Source of the DNA: Scleroderma bovista
Taxonomy: Eukaryota; Basidiomycota; Agaricomycetes; Boletales; Sclerodermataceae
Length of the DNA: 52,432 nt
Assembly: GCA_037178675.1 (NCBI GenBank)
Contig: JAYMGJ010000148.1
Span: forward strand, 1-52,432
Direction of reading: 5' to 3'
Shown: piece by piece, positions 1 to 11,700 of the stretch
How the letters are laid out: each line of letters opens with the position of its first letter
How positions within the stretch are numbered: the first letter of the stretch is position 1
Notes under the pieces: model-generated
Databases searched by the model: none
What the model saw: the letters and a program-made list of their open reading frames with translations, nothing else
What the model was told of the DNA's origin: nothing
Position numbers and translations under genes: made by a program

Positions 1-2
1 CA

Positions 3-293
3 TTCCAACCTGTTAGTCCTGATCTCCTTCAGAAACCGAATGCTCATCACGAGCCACCTGCAGGGGAATACCGCATGTGGCGAGCGAGTTTCCCCATAGA
101 CAGTGCAGCGAAGCCTGGCACGCTCCACACAAACGAGCGCTCGAGCGACCCTTCGTACACACAGGGGCCTGATGCACCGCATGACATATATCCCGGGGTA
201 AACAAGGGCGGAGAGACCTCCCTTGTACTGCCGTACAGGGTTGCTTCTGAGGCATCTGATAAGAGCGGTAGGGGAGGCGAAGCTTCGTTCTGA
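3..293 (+). CDS. possible 3' end of a gene entering from the left edge
   Basis: A plus-strand frame is open from the first bases of the window to a TGA at 291-293, giving about 96 residues. It is polar and rich in Pro, Gly, Ser and Glu, with no motif I recognise. It could be the C-terminus of a gene whose body lies outside the window. The opposite strand carries a competing 80-residue cysteine-rich frame (13-255), so the strand is not certain. No splice acceptor or homology decides it. Low confidence. Confidence 0.25.
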   Translation, partial: FQPVSPDLLQKPNAHHEPPAGEYRMWRASFPIDSAAKPGTLHTNERSSDPSYTQGPDAPHDIYPGVNKGGETSLVLPYRVASEASDKSGRGGEASF

Positions 294-1845
294 GCTAGCT
301 AGGTCGCCATCATAACGCACCGACTTACCAGAAATAGGATACACGAAGTTGGCGAAGTTGATTTATGTCGTTCAAACCTTCCACTTTCCCGTTTGCCCAC
401 CCCAACCCCACCGTCTGTTTCCCCCTCCCCTGCACAGGTCATCATCGACTCGGAAATCAGTTGTCACGTCGACGAATGGTCATCACATCGCTCGCTCAAT
501 GTGCACGATGGCTACGCACACTTACAATCAGCTTTATCGGCGGATCCCACAAGGTACCCTCATCTCGTGCTCGTCTCGTCAACGGCCTTGGCCGCACACA
601 TGACATCCCTGCGCTCGAATCCGTCCATTCCATTGTCCAACAGGCCCTCTTCTCGCCTTACTTCTTCGCCACCCGTAGAACTCGATATGGGGACGCTACT
701 TCACTTTCAGTGACTCCTAATTGGCCAACGGATGAGACTACACGTGGCCGTATGACGGACCAATGGGCTTCTTAGGAGTATCTTCTTGAAAAATAAAGTC
801 CTTTCGAATGCTTGTATATGCCACCTTGTTCACTTACTTTATTGTATTTTCTCATCCACGTCACAAGCACACCTTAGTGGTACTTGGTCTGTAAGTGACT
901 TCTATTCGTGCAATGGTTAAGCAGTGACATGACAAATTTGTCCGCTAAAGTCGCTGTTCACAGGGCCTTGATTTGTATGATGAGCAGAAGGGATAGCTGG
1001 CCCAGAGGATGCATCGATAAAATTTCAGTAAATGTGCATACGCGACCTCTCGAAAGGAAGACATACAGTCATCCATCGCCACTTGAGAGTCAGACACCAC
1101 TTGAGGATATATGCGATGTGGATTGACACTGAACCATTTCTTGAGCAGTGTGTACTCGCAAAACAAATGACATCATGGTTGGCATCAGAAGGTGACCCTG
1201 CGCATCCTTCCACCGCACCATTCCTCACCTGTCTCGCATACACTGTACATACAGCCTTGAGCAATCAGACACACAGCAACAATGCACCCTTCACAATTCC
1301 ACCGCCAGCAGCGGCAGAACGGTGATACATTCACTACAAGGTACTGGACCAACCAGCCAACCAGAAATAAATTCGTGAGCACTGAGGCTACGCATGTGAA
1401 ACTGCGTTAAGGCTCATATTCGCTCTGTGTTGAACCTAGTTAATTGCTGCCACGGGGTGCATCATCGTATCGACTGGGGCTTATTACTGGGCTTACCGCG
1501 ATGTGGACCGTAGGCACAACCAATGTGAGCTGCACTCTTAGATCGTGCTTCCGAGACTTAAAAGAACACGTTCTCCCTTACAGCCAAAGGAGGCGACAAA
1601 CGCCGCTGAATCACAACCAATAGTGTGGAGAGTGCCTTTCGGTGACGCAGGGAGCAAAAATGGCATACCATTACGACCCAATGGTTCTCGTGTTGAGTGA
1701 TGAGATAGTTGACTCACAATGAATCAAATTATGTGGTACATTGGTTACTTTTACGATTGAAAATGTGTAACAACAGTACTAAGCCTGTATCGAAATCAGT
1801 TTCGAAGGATGGATGCTCCTTTGATTCGTACCTTGATGTTTAAAA
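294..1845. other. intergenic stretch, no supported gene
   Basis: Several overlapping open frames lie between 349 and 775 on the plus strand (the longest is 136 codons). They compete in three frames, have no recognisable motif and no convincing splice pattern. An AATAAA lies at about 792. From 800 to 1845 I see no coding signal on either strand; the right end is the 3' flank of the PWP2 gene. Confidence 0.5.
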
Positions 1846-4806
1846 TCAGCTCTCCATCTGTGTCTCTTCACCGTCAAGGCTCTCCTTCTCCTGCTTTACC
1901 TTGGACTGATCAATGAGGAAGAGCAACGTAGACGTATTCTCCTCGCATCTACAATGCTCATCAGCTCATGTCTGCGGGAAAAAGTAATACCAACACTCAC
2001 AAACTGGATATCGACTGCTGGAGATCCCCAAGGGCTCTCTGCATCGCCCGAAGGACAGGCGCAAATTCCCCACTCCGATCTCTCAAATATCTCCCATGGC
2101 TCATCAAGATCGCCCGAACCCAGATTAAATCAAACTCTACATGTGGACTCTTCTCCATGTGCTCCGCCACAAATTGTATGAGTGCGGCGATATAGACAAC
2201 CGGCATCTGGCGGGCAATGAGACGGACGTCGGCGCGCGGAACGCACTCATACACATGCCGAATAATGGGCTTTTCATTCAGGCGGAAGGCGAGCACGAGT
2301 GCCTTGAGGTACTCTCCTTCCCCGAGGACGTCCAGAACACTCTGGGGTGTGAGATCAATAGTAAGATCGAACGGATCGAACGCGACGGTTTCGTCCAGGG
2401 AATATATTAGCAAGCCCTCTGTGCTCGCGGCCGCCCACGCCCGTCCTGTGGGTGAAAAGCGAACGCATTTCGTCCGTGCCTCTTGGCGGTACTTTCGTAC
2501 TGACATATCGCCCGCGTGCCGGGAAGCACCCGGTAGTGTCGTGTCCAACCTGTCCTCCAGGTCACTAGCTTCTCCGCGATCATCGATTAAATCCACGTTA
2601 AATCCCGCACTATTCACCTTCCGACTGTCCAAGAATTCTTCTGTCCCGTCGAGGGACAGGTTCTCCGAGATCTGGAACTTCTTCACGAGCACCCCTTCGC
2701 CCTCACGGACGTCATACAGGGCCACATACTTGCTGTTCCCCCCCGCCAGGACACACGTTCCATCGGCTGTATACGCCAGACTCGTGAATGCCTTGCCTGA
2801 TGTGCTGTTCGCAGCTGCAACCTTGTCGTCCGCTTTTCGACCCCCAGAGATATCCTTCCTTCCCTCGATGACATTAGTCTGTTTCCCAGAATGAACCTCG
2901 AAGAACGTGAGCTGTCCATCTAGCGACGCGACCACAAGCTCCTCCCCATCAGGCCGGAACGCCAGTGCAAGCACGTCATTTGATGTTGTCAACGTTTCAA
3001 CCGCGTGAGATCGTCCGAATACGCTCCACACACGCACCGTCCGGTCCCATGAACCGCTCGCAAGCTGGTTCGTCCCAGAAGGACAGAATTCGAGACAGGA
3101 AATAGGCGCTTCATGCCCTGTGAGAATGTCGAGCAATTTTCCAGTTTGAACTGACCAGAGGAAGACTTGGAAGGAGTCTGTCGATCCAGCTGCGACAACC
3201 TCTCCAGACGGATCAACGGCCAGTGCCGAGAACTGGACTGGGAAAGGCGACGTGAAAGTCCTAAAGTTCCGGTACCTCACCAGATCGAACGCACGCACTG
3301 TGCCGTCGAGTGAGGCCGAGAAAAGGACAGATCCCTGTTTCGCAAATGCCACACTCATTACAGGGGCCGTGTGCTCGCCAAAGGTAACAAAGCAAAAGCC
3401 CGAGTGCACGGCCCAGACCTTCACCTTGCCATCATCACCCCCCGTCGCAATTGTCTGTCCATCCGGCGCATACGCCAGCGTGTTCATATCAAAGAAATGA
3501 CCCTGCTGCTTGAGGATATACGATTCGGACTGCCATTCCCACACGAGAAGCTGGCCGAGTGTGCGTGAGCCAAACGCGAGCCATTCCCCCGAGGGCGAGA
3601 TCGCAACAGAAGTGATCTTCTGCTGTGATATACTGAGCGTGTGCACGTTTGTGAACGCTGGGAGCTCCCAGAGCCCGAATACGCCGCTGGAGAACCCTAC
3701 AACAAGGAGGTTGGACGAGGGGTGAAACGATGTGGTTACAACTTTTGTATTGGGAAGGTTGAAGTAGTGCCGTTCGTGTATACCCCACCGCGTAAGTGCG
3801 ATTGTTTCAAAAATGCCTGTAGGTTTTGGTGGGGTGGGTGCCGATTCATCCGGGGAATCATCCGCGTCTTCGGAGGCCTTGGCCTGCCACGTGAATACAG
3901 CACCGTCGCGGCTGACCGTGTAAATCTGCCAAAGTTACACAGCTGCCCGGACAGACAGGACGATCGACTTACGTATTTGCCATTGGCAGAGAAGTATGCA
4001 CCGACTACTGCATCGCGGTGCCCAGCGAAGTTTTTGGGGCGGAAATCCTCGAGAGGATCCAGAGTGAACAGCCTTGCAGTCATATCTCGGGATGTCGTCA
4101 AGAAGCATCTTGGGACAAGCATCAGCCCTGATGGGCCGACCGGACAGTGTATGCACGAACTTACTTTGAATCTAATGACCACCGTATACTCAGAACCTCG
4201 TCATGATGACCCGTGTATGTGCGATGCAGCACAAACGGTGCAAACTCTCGAACGAGATGGTTCGGAGTGCGCCAGACCTGGACGTGTGAGTCGTGCGTGA
4301 CTGCAATGTATCTATGTTGTCGCGTATGAGCACACCTGCACGGAAGAAGCGGCGAATAAACTAACTTTCCATCTGGCGAAAAGCTAATATCATTCACGGG
4401 TTTCTGAAAATTGAAGTGGTGTAGCACGACGCCGCGTTTGAAGTTGACGAGAAGAGCACGACCACCCTCGTCTACTGAAATGAGGGTGCTCGCATCGGGG
4501 GAGAGGGCGATTCGAGATATGTTCTTTCTATTCTGGAAGGGCAGCGTTCGAGATTTGTTGCTTTAGCATGATACGGCATTGTCAGACGAGGGACAAGTAA
4601 TATGGAAAAGAAGTAGAATGCTCACTTCACCAAGTCAAAGACTGAAACACGGTTTCCAACGGGACTCAGCAGGCTATTGCCGTCGGGCGTGAACAGGACA
4701 TTCCCCTGCCTATATACGGTCCCGCATATATTCGAGAACTGGATGAAGTTGGTGTATGTGCCATACCTTGAGCCTTGGATAAACGCACCTGATAGTTGGC
4801 CTTCAT
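1846..4806 (-). CDS. PWP2: Periodic tryptophan protein 2 (Pwp2/Utp1), U3 snoRNP/SSU processome WD40 protein
   Basis: Exons (minus): 4789-4806, 4626-4738, 4366-4560, 4165-4311, 3973-4108, 2001-3925, 1846-1948; 879 codons, 878 aa, close to the usual 900. The start reads MKANYQFSNICGTVYRQGN, matching the conserved N-terminus of the family, and needs the tiny 18-nt first exon. WD40 blades fill residues 10 to about 700 (for example SPDG, KVWAVHSG and RVWSVFGRS). The conserved Utp12/Pwp2 C-terminal domain follows (DLIDDRGEASDLEDR, STEGLLIYSLDE, FDPFDL). The last exon adds an acidic tail. Family knowledge: Pwp2 nucleates the UTP-B subcomplex that binds the 5' ETS and U3 snoRNA during 18S rRNA maturation in the nucleolus. 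All six introns are 47-65 nt with GT-AG ends. Function is confident from homology; exact ends are inferred from splice consensus. Confidence 0.97.
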
Positions 4807-5320
4807 CTGCAAAAACCAGCACAGCCACTTAGATACATCTCACTCATACGCGTGAAAGCACGACCCTTGGCGACCAGTATGGCATATCAAAACCTTTACT
4901 CAATGTACATGGCCCGAGCGCCCCATTTTTCCAGCCATTCAGTTGTAAGTACAAGCAGTGTGATCACAGGGTCACCGAGCCTCGATGCATGAATGATTTC
5001 GGGACGAGACACCCGCGACGATATGTACACAGCATGTATGGCATGGAATCTTAAATTGTCACACCAGGGTTGGAAGCAGAGATCCCCCACCCACATGTTG
5101 GTGTTTCACGGTAAACAAACTATCTATTATGACCATGGTCTGTGAGCGTGAGCCACCACAGCCGATGGAATGAAAAGCGACCCACCTGAAAAGGCGCCAG
5201 TACGGGATGAATTCACTGGTGCATCCTGTGCACCGTGCACGAAGTCGCTTTTCGGGTGAAAGCCTTACCTGTGTCACTGCACTCGGAGCACCCACCCCGA
5301 TCCGACCCTCTCCCAATACC
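4807..5320. other. PWP2 upstream region
   Basis: This is 5' flank of PWP2. Short open frames occur on the minus strand but none joins the Pwp2 start by plausible splicing, and none shows a motif. No TATA box was noticed. Confidence 0.5.
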
Positions 5321-5437
5321 TCATTCTCCTCTGGGCCGATCCGATATCTCAAACCGCTGCTTCCGTCTTTCATTCAACACACGCTTCACCAGCAAGAAAC
5401 TCGCCCCGCCAAGAAGTGTCAGCGCGCCCAGTCTCAT
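5321..5437 (-). CDS. possible 38-aa single-pass membrane protein
   Basis: A 39-codon frame starts at an ATG (5437-5435) and encodes a short protein with a hydrophobic segment at about residues 3-17 (LGALTLLGGASFLLV) followed by a basic stretch (KRVLNERRKQR). That layout is typical of small inner-mitochondrial or ER anchored proteins of fungi. There is no other support: no TATA box, no recognised family, and the sequence upstream is open but featureless. It could equally be the last exon of a longer decayed gene, or chance. Confidence 0.25.
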   Translation of the reverse strand: MRLGALTLLGGASFLLVKRVLNERRKQRFEISDRPRGE

Positions 5438-8340
5438 GAACTGCCCGTTATGCCAGGGTCGCAACGTTGAGTTCCGTCCGTCGCATGCAACTCGGATGAT
5501 TAGGGTGGGATGACATAGCAGTGAGAAAGATGACGCACGAGTGCCCGGGTGATCATTATCACAGCACTGCGGTCCAGAAGGTTGCACGTCGCAATCTCGA
5601 TCGTGCGCACGTACCGAACTCTGTTTGCAACGTCGACGGTTTCCGAGAGGGAGAAAAGGTGGATTCTGGCCGATATTTCCGTCAAACAGGATGCAGGAAC
5701 GCCCAAACCAAAAAAAAAATAAGCTCCAACTTGGGACCTGAAAGTGTGATTCGGAAGAATACCTTTGATTCCAGTCAAGCTGTGGCAGTCTTCGCAGCAA
5801 GGTCTGCACAGAATTCGTGTTTCAGTTATTTTTTTGCAAGCCAATTACCATGGAATAGGAATGGAGGCCTAGACCCTTTCAAAATTCACATCACCATTCT
5901 CACGCACATTTGCGCCCCCCTCCTCCTCAATAATATTCCCTCGGACCGAGACAAAATACGATCGAAAATGGTGCCAATGCCAGGGGACCCGAGTTGGAGA
6001 AGCAGCGTATCGGAACTTGCACTGCATTGCACCGACGTGACCTCCGGATCCCTTCAAGATACACGACGCGTAGAATTCTTACCAGCGGAAGAGAGAAGCT
6101 GCACCTACCATGTCGCTCCTTGGGAGCGATTAGACCTGGAAATTTGACATACCCATATATGAGGACGAGCCTGACCCTGCCACTAACAGCATCGAGATTG
6201 CAAGATCTTGCATGAGCCATATGCTCATCAAGGTACAGCGGGCACACATCGCCACCAATGCAATCCCAAGGGAATAGCAGTAGCAGTTTTCAATTCAACT
6301 CAGCGCACTGGACAAGCTTCATTTAGCCTTCTGTTAATGCCGAGCTTGTGCACCCAACGTCCGCACTGCAGCCAATCCGGTGGGGACTTCAGTCACCGGT
6401 GCCAAATTAGGAAGATTATTATACCTCCTCCGTGGCCCATAGTAATTTGTTGCCGTCGTCGTAAACCCATGCAAGTGTATGTCGAAGCTGTAGTGTTGGC
6501 ATGTACGCCTCACACCGTAAGCTTCGCTCCTTCATGAAACAGATCTCCTGGCGTCCTCGGCCACGCGTCATCCAGGATGTGCCAGGTTGCGTGAGACGTC
6601 ATTCAAATGAGTACATACCGTACTATAAGCCGCAATTCTATCTGAACGGCATTGAATCAATCCATCAACGCCACAACACTCCCACCACCGCCTGCCTCGT
6701 TTTCCCTCGGCTCCCAAGTGCCAAGTTGAACCAGGTTTGCCACCATCCAGCCCAGCGGATCCAAGTTGACATATTGAATCGCTGTACCAAACGTCGGGTC
6801 TGGCACGCCAAGGTGGGGTCAGGTGGACTGGATGAGAATCGCAGTGAGACAACACGCACAGGTGAGAAGCGAAAACCTCGAAGGGTTGAGCTCCAAGATC
6901 TCAACGAAGAAAGAAAGGGAGAGCCTGTGCCGGGGAGCGTTGGAGCTACTTACCCCGTAGAGGGCTCCATGGCGTACTATATAACCATATCTCGTGTTGC
7001 CAGTGTGGACCTGTCGCTCTAGTGCTCGATAGAACCCAACGAAGATTCACCCTCCCGCCACTTGCCCTCAATTCCCACAGGGTGTGCGCCGCTCAGGGGA
7101 GATCCAGGAACTGGGGTCCATTCTCGACGGTTCAGAGCGCTCGCAATGCGTGGCAGACGGGTAGCCTACCCGATTCTGGTTGTCTTCTCGGTTGCCATTT
7201 GGGCTCATCGTTGCTTTTCTCGGCCGGGTTCGCTGGCCCAACGGCTCTGCACACCGTTCTGTTCGACGACAAGGACTTGCGGGCATTCGACTTCTATGTG
7301 TTGGGTTTGCGATTGGGATGCCTGGCACCACTCCACGATAGAAGGCGATGATGTTAAGCTCGCAATTTCGAAGACGAGGACTGGATATGCAGAAGCGATC
7401 TTCCTTTTGATTCATTTCCGTCCCCATGGCGGTTGAGCCACCCTTTGCGGCCTTCGGACCCCAAAAGATGCGCGTAGGGTTTGGGGAATACCATAGGAAG
7501 ATGGCGGGACAAAGGCGGGAGACGGGGGCCGCCAGCGAGCGGCTTAGAAGACAGCCGTCAAGCAGGGTGCACGGCCAAGCAGTCATGCAGAGATAGGTAT
7601 AAGTGCATTACGAGCTCGTGGCGCGCAGCACGTCCAGATTCCGATTTAGCGAGGGGGGGCGAAGTACGAATTGACGAACGGGCTGCCTTCTTTGCCGCAG
7701 GGCATGCGTGTGCAGCCAGCGGGAATGGCACGCATCAGTTCTGATGATCAGCTGTGATGCGCGTTGCACACGTTGGGAAATGCGTTCTGCTTGCACGGGA
7801 TGCGCGGGATGCCAGCAGCCCCGTGGTCCGATCAATTGGACGAACGTTGACTGGAGACACAATGTGTTGCCGGTCTACCGATATACTAGGTGAGGATGGA
7901 AGGGAAGAAGATGACGTGATTAGATGACTTACATGGGGTTGGATTCGCTGTGCTGACCACTTCCGTGAGCGGATGGACTTCTGATCTCATGGCAAGACAA
8001 CACCACAAAAGTCCATATGCATAATACACACGCGTACACAAACAGCCAAGTGTTCAGAGTCGTGCGGTGGAACCGAGTAAGCAATGATGGATGGACGCCG
8101 CACCGGCTATGGGGAAGGGATGCATTTGGCGCCTTTTCCTCGTCGCATTCCGGCTATCATACTAGTGGGACTCATCGTGATGGAGGATTCCATGTCAAGA
8201 TCGTCCGGTCGTGGGGTTTATAATTGGATCTCAGATCTCCGATCGGGCTGTGGTCACGTAATCCTACAAAAAGGAGGGCTGATGTCACTCCCTCCCACTT
8301 GTCACACAACTTATCCTTTCTTTCTCTTATTTTGTACATA
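5438..8340. other. gene-poor region, nothing supported
   Basis: Open frames up to 208 codons (plus, 5521-6147) and 173 codons (plus 6501-7022; minus 7068-7586) occur, but each overlaps equally long frames on the other strand and none contains a family motif or consistent splice pairs. Some minus-strand stretches near 6,660-6,800 look weakly protein-like. They may be remnants of a decayed gene. Confidence 0.4.
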
Positions 8341-8356
8341 CTCCCCGTTTCAGCAT

Positions 8357-8362
8357 TATAAA
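8357..8362 (+). promoter_or_regulatory. TATA box upstream of the 8420 ATG
   Basis: A TATAAA at 8357-8362 lies in a CT-rich promoter-like stretch 58 bp upstream of the ATG at 8420. The spacing and the pyrimidine-rich segment between the two are typical of fungal core promoters. Confidence 0.4.
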
Positions 8363-8419
8363 TTCATTCGTTCCTCCTCCCGCTCCTTTTGTGCTCGCCC
8401 CGCCTCGCCCTCGTTCACC

Positions 8420-8558
8420 ATGAGTACTACCGTCCGTCTCCCCCAGATATCCCCCACCACCGAAATATGGGTCGCAAACTCGTACTGGAGCCTCTACTCC
8501 CAGTGCTGCACTTGGAACCCGAAGGGGGGCGTCGACATTTGGGAGTGCATCCGACCCC
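8420..8558 (+). CDS. first exon of a possible small tryptophan/cysteine-containing protein
   Basis: ATG at 8420 opens a 46-codon exon ending at a consensus donor (GTGAGT at 8559). The peptide contains two adjacent cysteines and several tryptophans (NSYWSLYSQCCTWNPKG, then DIWECIRP) and has no signal peptide. A good TATA box lies upstream. A pyrimidine-rich acceptor ends near 8691, but the frame reached there runs only about 30 codons more before a stop at about 8775, so the 3' structure is unresolved. I do not recognise a family. The case rests on promoter context and the donor site only. Confidence 0.35.
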
Positions 8559-8775
8559 GTGAGTGGCTTTCTCTCTGCGCCCCGACTGCCCGCTCACCCC
8601 GCACTCCCCCAGACAACTCCACATCGACCACCGCTGTACGCTGCCTTTCACACCGATTGCATCACGACCACTGACCCCCCTTCTTTCAGCCACCGAACCC
8701 AGACTTTTGGCGGTATCTCTGTCGCCGATGATGGCCTTTCGCATGGTGTGCTCATGCTTGATATGCACTGCCTGA

Positions 8776-11700
8776 TTGGCAGCTGCGATTATCTCGCCAT
8801 ACGTGGACGCAGTCCCACACGATCAACCCTTTGTCCTTCTCACCCGATACGTGCCAAACACTCGCCCGATGCCCATCCCACCACCACACGCGTATCATCC
8901 ATATCGGCGTGTCTCCCTTATCGATCTCTCCCTCCCAGTCGGGTATCGCCCACGAAAGAGCCACGGCAGCATCACCTATCATCGTATCACACATCCAAGT
9001 TTTTCCATCCTCGGGTTTCATGGTCGTTGGTCATTTCAGAGGTTGTGGGCTGGATCCCTGGCTGTTACCTTTCGTCGTTTTTTTCATGTGCTCGTTGGCC
9101 ATCTCTATTGTCCTCGGGGTCCCCCTCCTGGCGAGTGTGGACTTGACGCATCCCTCGCATAATATTCGTATCTCACTCGCTAGATCGAGTCTTGTCTTCT
9201 CTCACATTCACATTCCCCATGCACATCCTTGTACACTCGACCGAACGGCACTTAATAGAACGTATACTACATGTTGTTTTGTTTACCGAATACCCTCACC
9301 TACTATCCGACGCGGTCCTCGGACGTCTGCAGGCGTGGCTACATACATATCACGATACGACATGCCAAGTGAGATAAACCGCTTTTTGTGCATCTCCGAG
9401 GAAGAGAAACGGCCAGATTATCGATTGCCACAACGAGTCGGCACAGCTCCGTCCCGTGCTGGATACGAGCGCGCGGCAGGCGATGTGGATTGATTTGCCT
9501 GCAGCCGATCAAGGAACGTCTTTTTTTTTTTTTCTTTTCATGTCTCCGTATTTCGCAGCTGTCCTTCACACGTCCTCGACATCCGAAATGAAAGACAACG
9601 CATCCTCGTGCAACACGCTCGGAGTTGGGCAGGCCAAGGCGGCCCTGTTCCTGGTGAACTTGGTAACGCTATGCATACGCCTATACAATGACTCAGCACT
9701 CTCCCGCCCCTGTTTCTGGCACGATACTTCTCCCGTGGCCCCTGCAGCGGTGGCTTGCTGGCGAATTGCCATGTTTCAGGAATTGCGCCGGGCAACCAAG
9801 CTGTACACGGCTTGCACGAGGCGTGCTAGGGTAATCATGGCCGACTTCAAGGCGCCTGCTGTGCAGGGCTGGTACGTACGTATTACCTCGCGTATCCCTT
9901 TGTCTTTGTTAGAACGTTACCACCAGCACCTCTTTTGTCTGTCACAGTTCGCGTTTGACTGGAGTGTTATGAATTCATATTCGGATTGGAAAGTCGGTTT
10001 ATTCACTACCAACCGCACGATCACCGTCCGGAGTTAGTTCCGTGGCCACCCTCGTGTAGCACGTGCATTGTATTGTGTTCTAGTCTCTTCGTTCGTGCTC
10101 GACTTTCGGATCTTGGTACATCCAACGATTGGTGGGCTTTTGAGCGAGCTCAAATCAAGGTTTCTTCTAATCCACCCGGGCTCGCGCGGGCTCGAATCAC
10201 CACGATGCATAGCTAGCAACCAGCTCTTCAAAGAAAGAGCAACCTGGCAGTCAGGAACAACCACCGCTTCTTCGAGCCCCTACTTCTGTGTTACCAGTTG
10301 CGCCAGGGATTTGCAGAAGTGCGGGACAAGGGTAGCATAGTTACACCAGCAGTGGGGCCCGTCGTCAACAGCGACAAGGTACGATGTCCACCGTCGTCGC
10401 AGTCCAGGACCTAGTCATGATGTACAATTGTAATGACATGTCATCGGGATGTCGCTGGTCGGCAAACCCAGGCACTCTCCAGGTCTCACCACGATTCTTG
10501 TTCTGATTGATCATATCAACGTTAGTGAAGTGGTACGCAACAACGAAGTTCCAGCTGGCGTATACTTGAAGCGTACCCTTGACACCGAAGAAGCGAGGGA
10601 TTACCCCAAATCTGGGTCGCAATAGGACAACCTGCTCTTCTGCGACTCAGATTTAGGGGCCAATGGCCTACGTGACCGAAAGGGTGCACGGTATATCCAG
10701 TGGTGGCGCATGCAACGTGCCATAGAATCATCGCAATGGTTAATTATGGCAAGGTGATAAGGATACGGGGTCTGACCTGGGTTTGGTGATACGCCGACGT
10801 GCATCCGTTGTTAGATCAGGGGGAGCCATCCGCGTGGAAAACGAAGTTGAACGTATCCAAGGAGGAACTAGCTTACTACCCTCGCCTCCAGCTTTATCAC
10901 AGACTAGTGCGCGACGTTCGAGGGTATTCTGATTATGATAGGCACGTACATTCAATGAGTGGAGCCTCAAAACATCGAGGTCCTGCAACTGGACTGTCGG
11001 TTGCCTACCTGGAACCAGGGTGCCGCCAACACATCAGTTCCTTCGAGGAGCTCGGACAAGCACTGGCACCAATTACAGTAACTTGGGGGTGCGAAGTAAC
11101 GATAAATCTGGTTCAAGCACCTTATGCGACTGGGCCTATTGGATTTTCCTCGGTCGTGGGGGTCCGCTGCGGAGTTTCGAGGTGGCCGTCGACGAGCACT
11201 CACAAAGTACTCAAGATCCCGGTTGCCATAGGGGCTCCTTGGACAAAAGTGAGTGAACAACAGAACGTGTCCCTGGTTTCTGGATTTAGTAGTACCAGCG
11301 CTTCTAAGTTTTGGTATTCGTGAAAGGGAACCAATGAAAAAAAAAAACGCAAGACTTGATGCCGAAACCAAAGCGAATATCAGTGAAGAAGGATGTTGCC
11401 ACACGAAGAGGACCTAGAAGTCGTCCGGTTCCGGACAACGTTGACAGCCAATTTGCAAACGAAGAATCGAATGAGAGTGAATGGAAGCTTCCATATAAGG
11501 CTGCGACGCTGTAATTGGCTGGGTTGACCCAGAACAACTCTGAGTACATCTACCCAGACGATGACCACACGAACACCCCAAACACCGAAAAGACTAGCGT
11601 TAATAGGCAGTTCGCTTGCGAAGTATAACGACTGACACTATTGGGCTATCACTGGTCTCAAACCTGCAAGGTACAAAGTTTCAGGTGCACGCATACCTTT

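Noticed and set aside
13..255. 80-residue minus-strand frame with eight cysteines, resembling NF-X1 finger spacing
   Set aside because: Cysteine spacing does not match an NF-X1 finger, no His partners are in register, and the other strand is also open; likely chance.
2217..2894. 225-codon plus-strand frame opposite PWP2
   Set aside because: Antisense shadow of the conserved WD40/C-terminal coding exon.
5521..6147. 208-codon plus-strand open frame
   Set aside because: Overlaps comparable minus-strand frames, no motif, no promoter or splice context; consistent with chance in about 50% GC DNA.
7068..7586. 172-codon minus-strand open frame
   Set aside because: Composition and lack of any motif suggest chance; an overlapping plus-strand frame is equally open.
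10140..10200. GGCTCGAATCAC resembling a tRNA T-loop/B box
   Set aside because: No matching A box or foldable cloverleaf in the preceding 60-80 bases.
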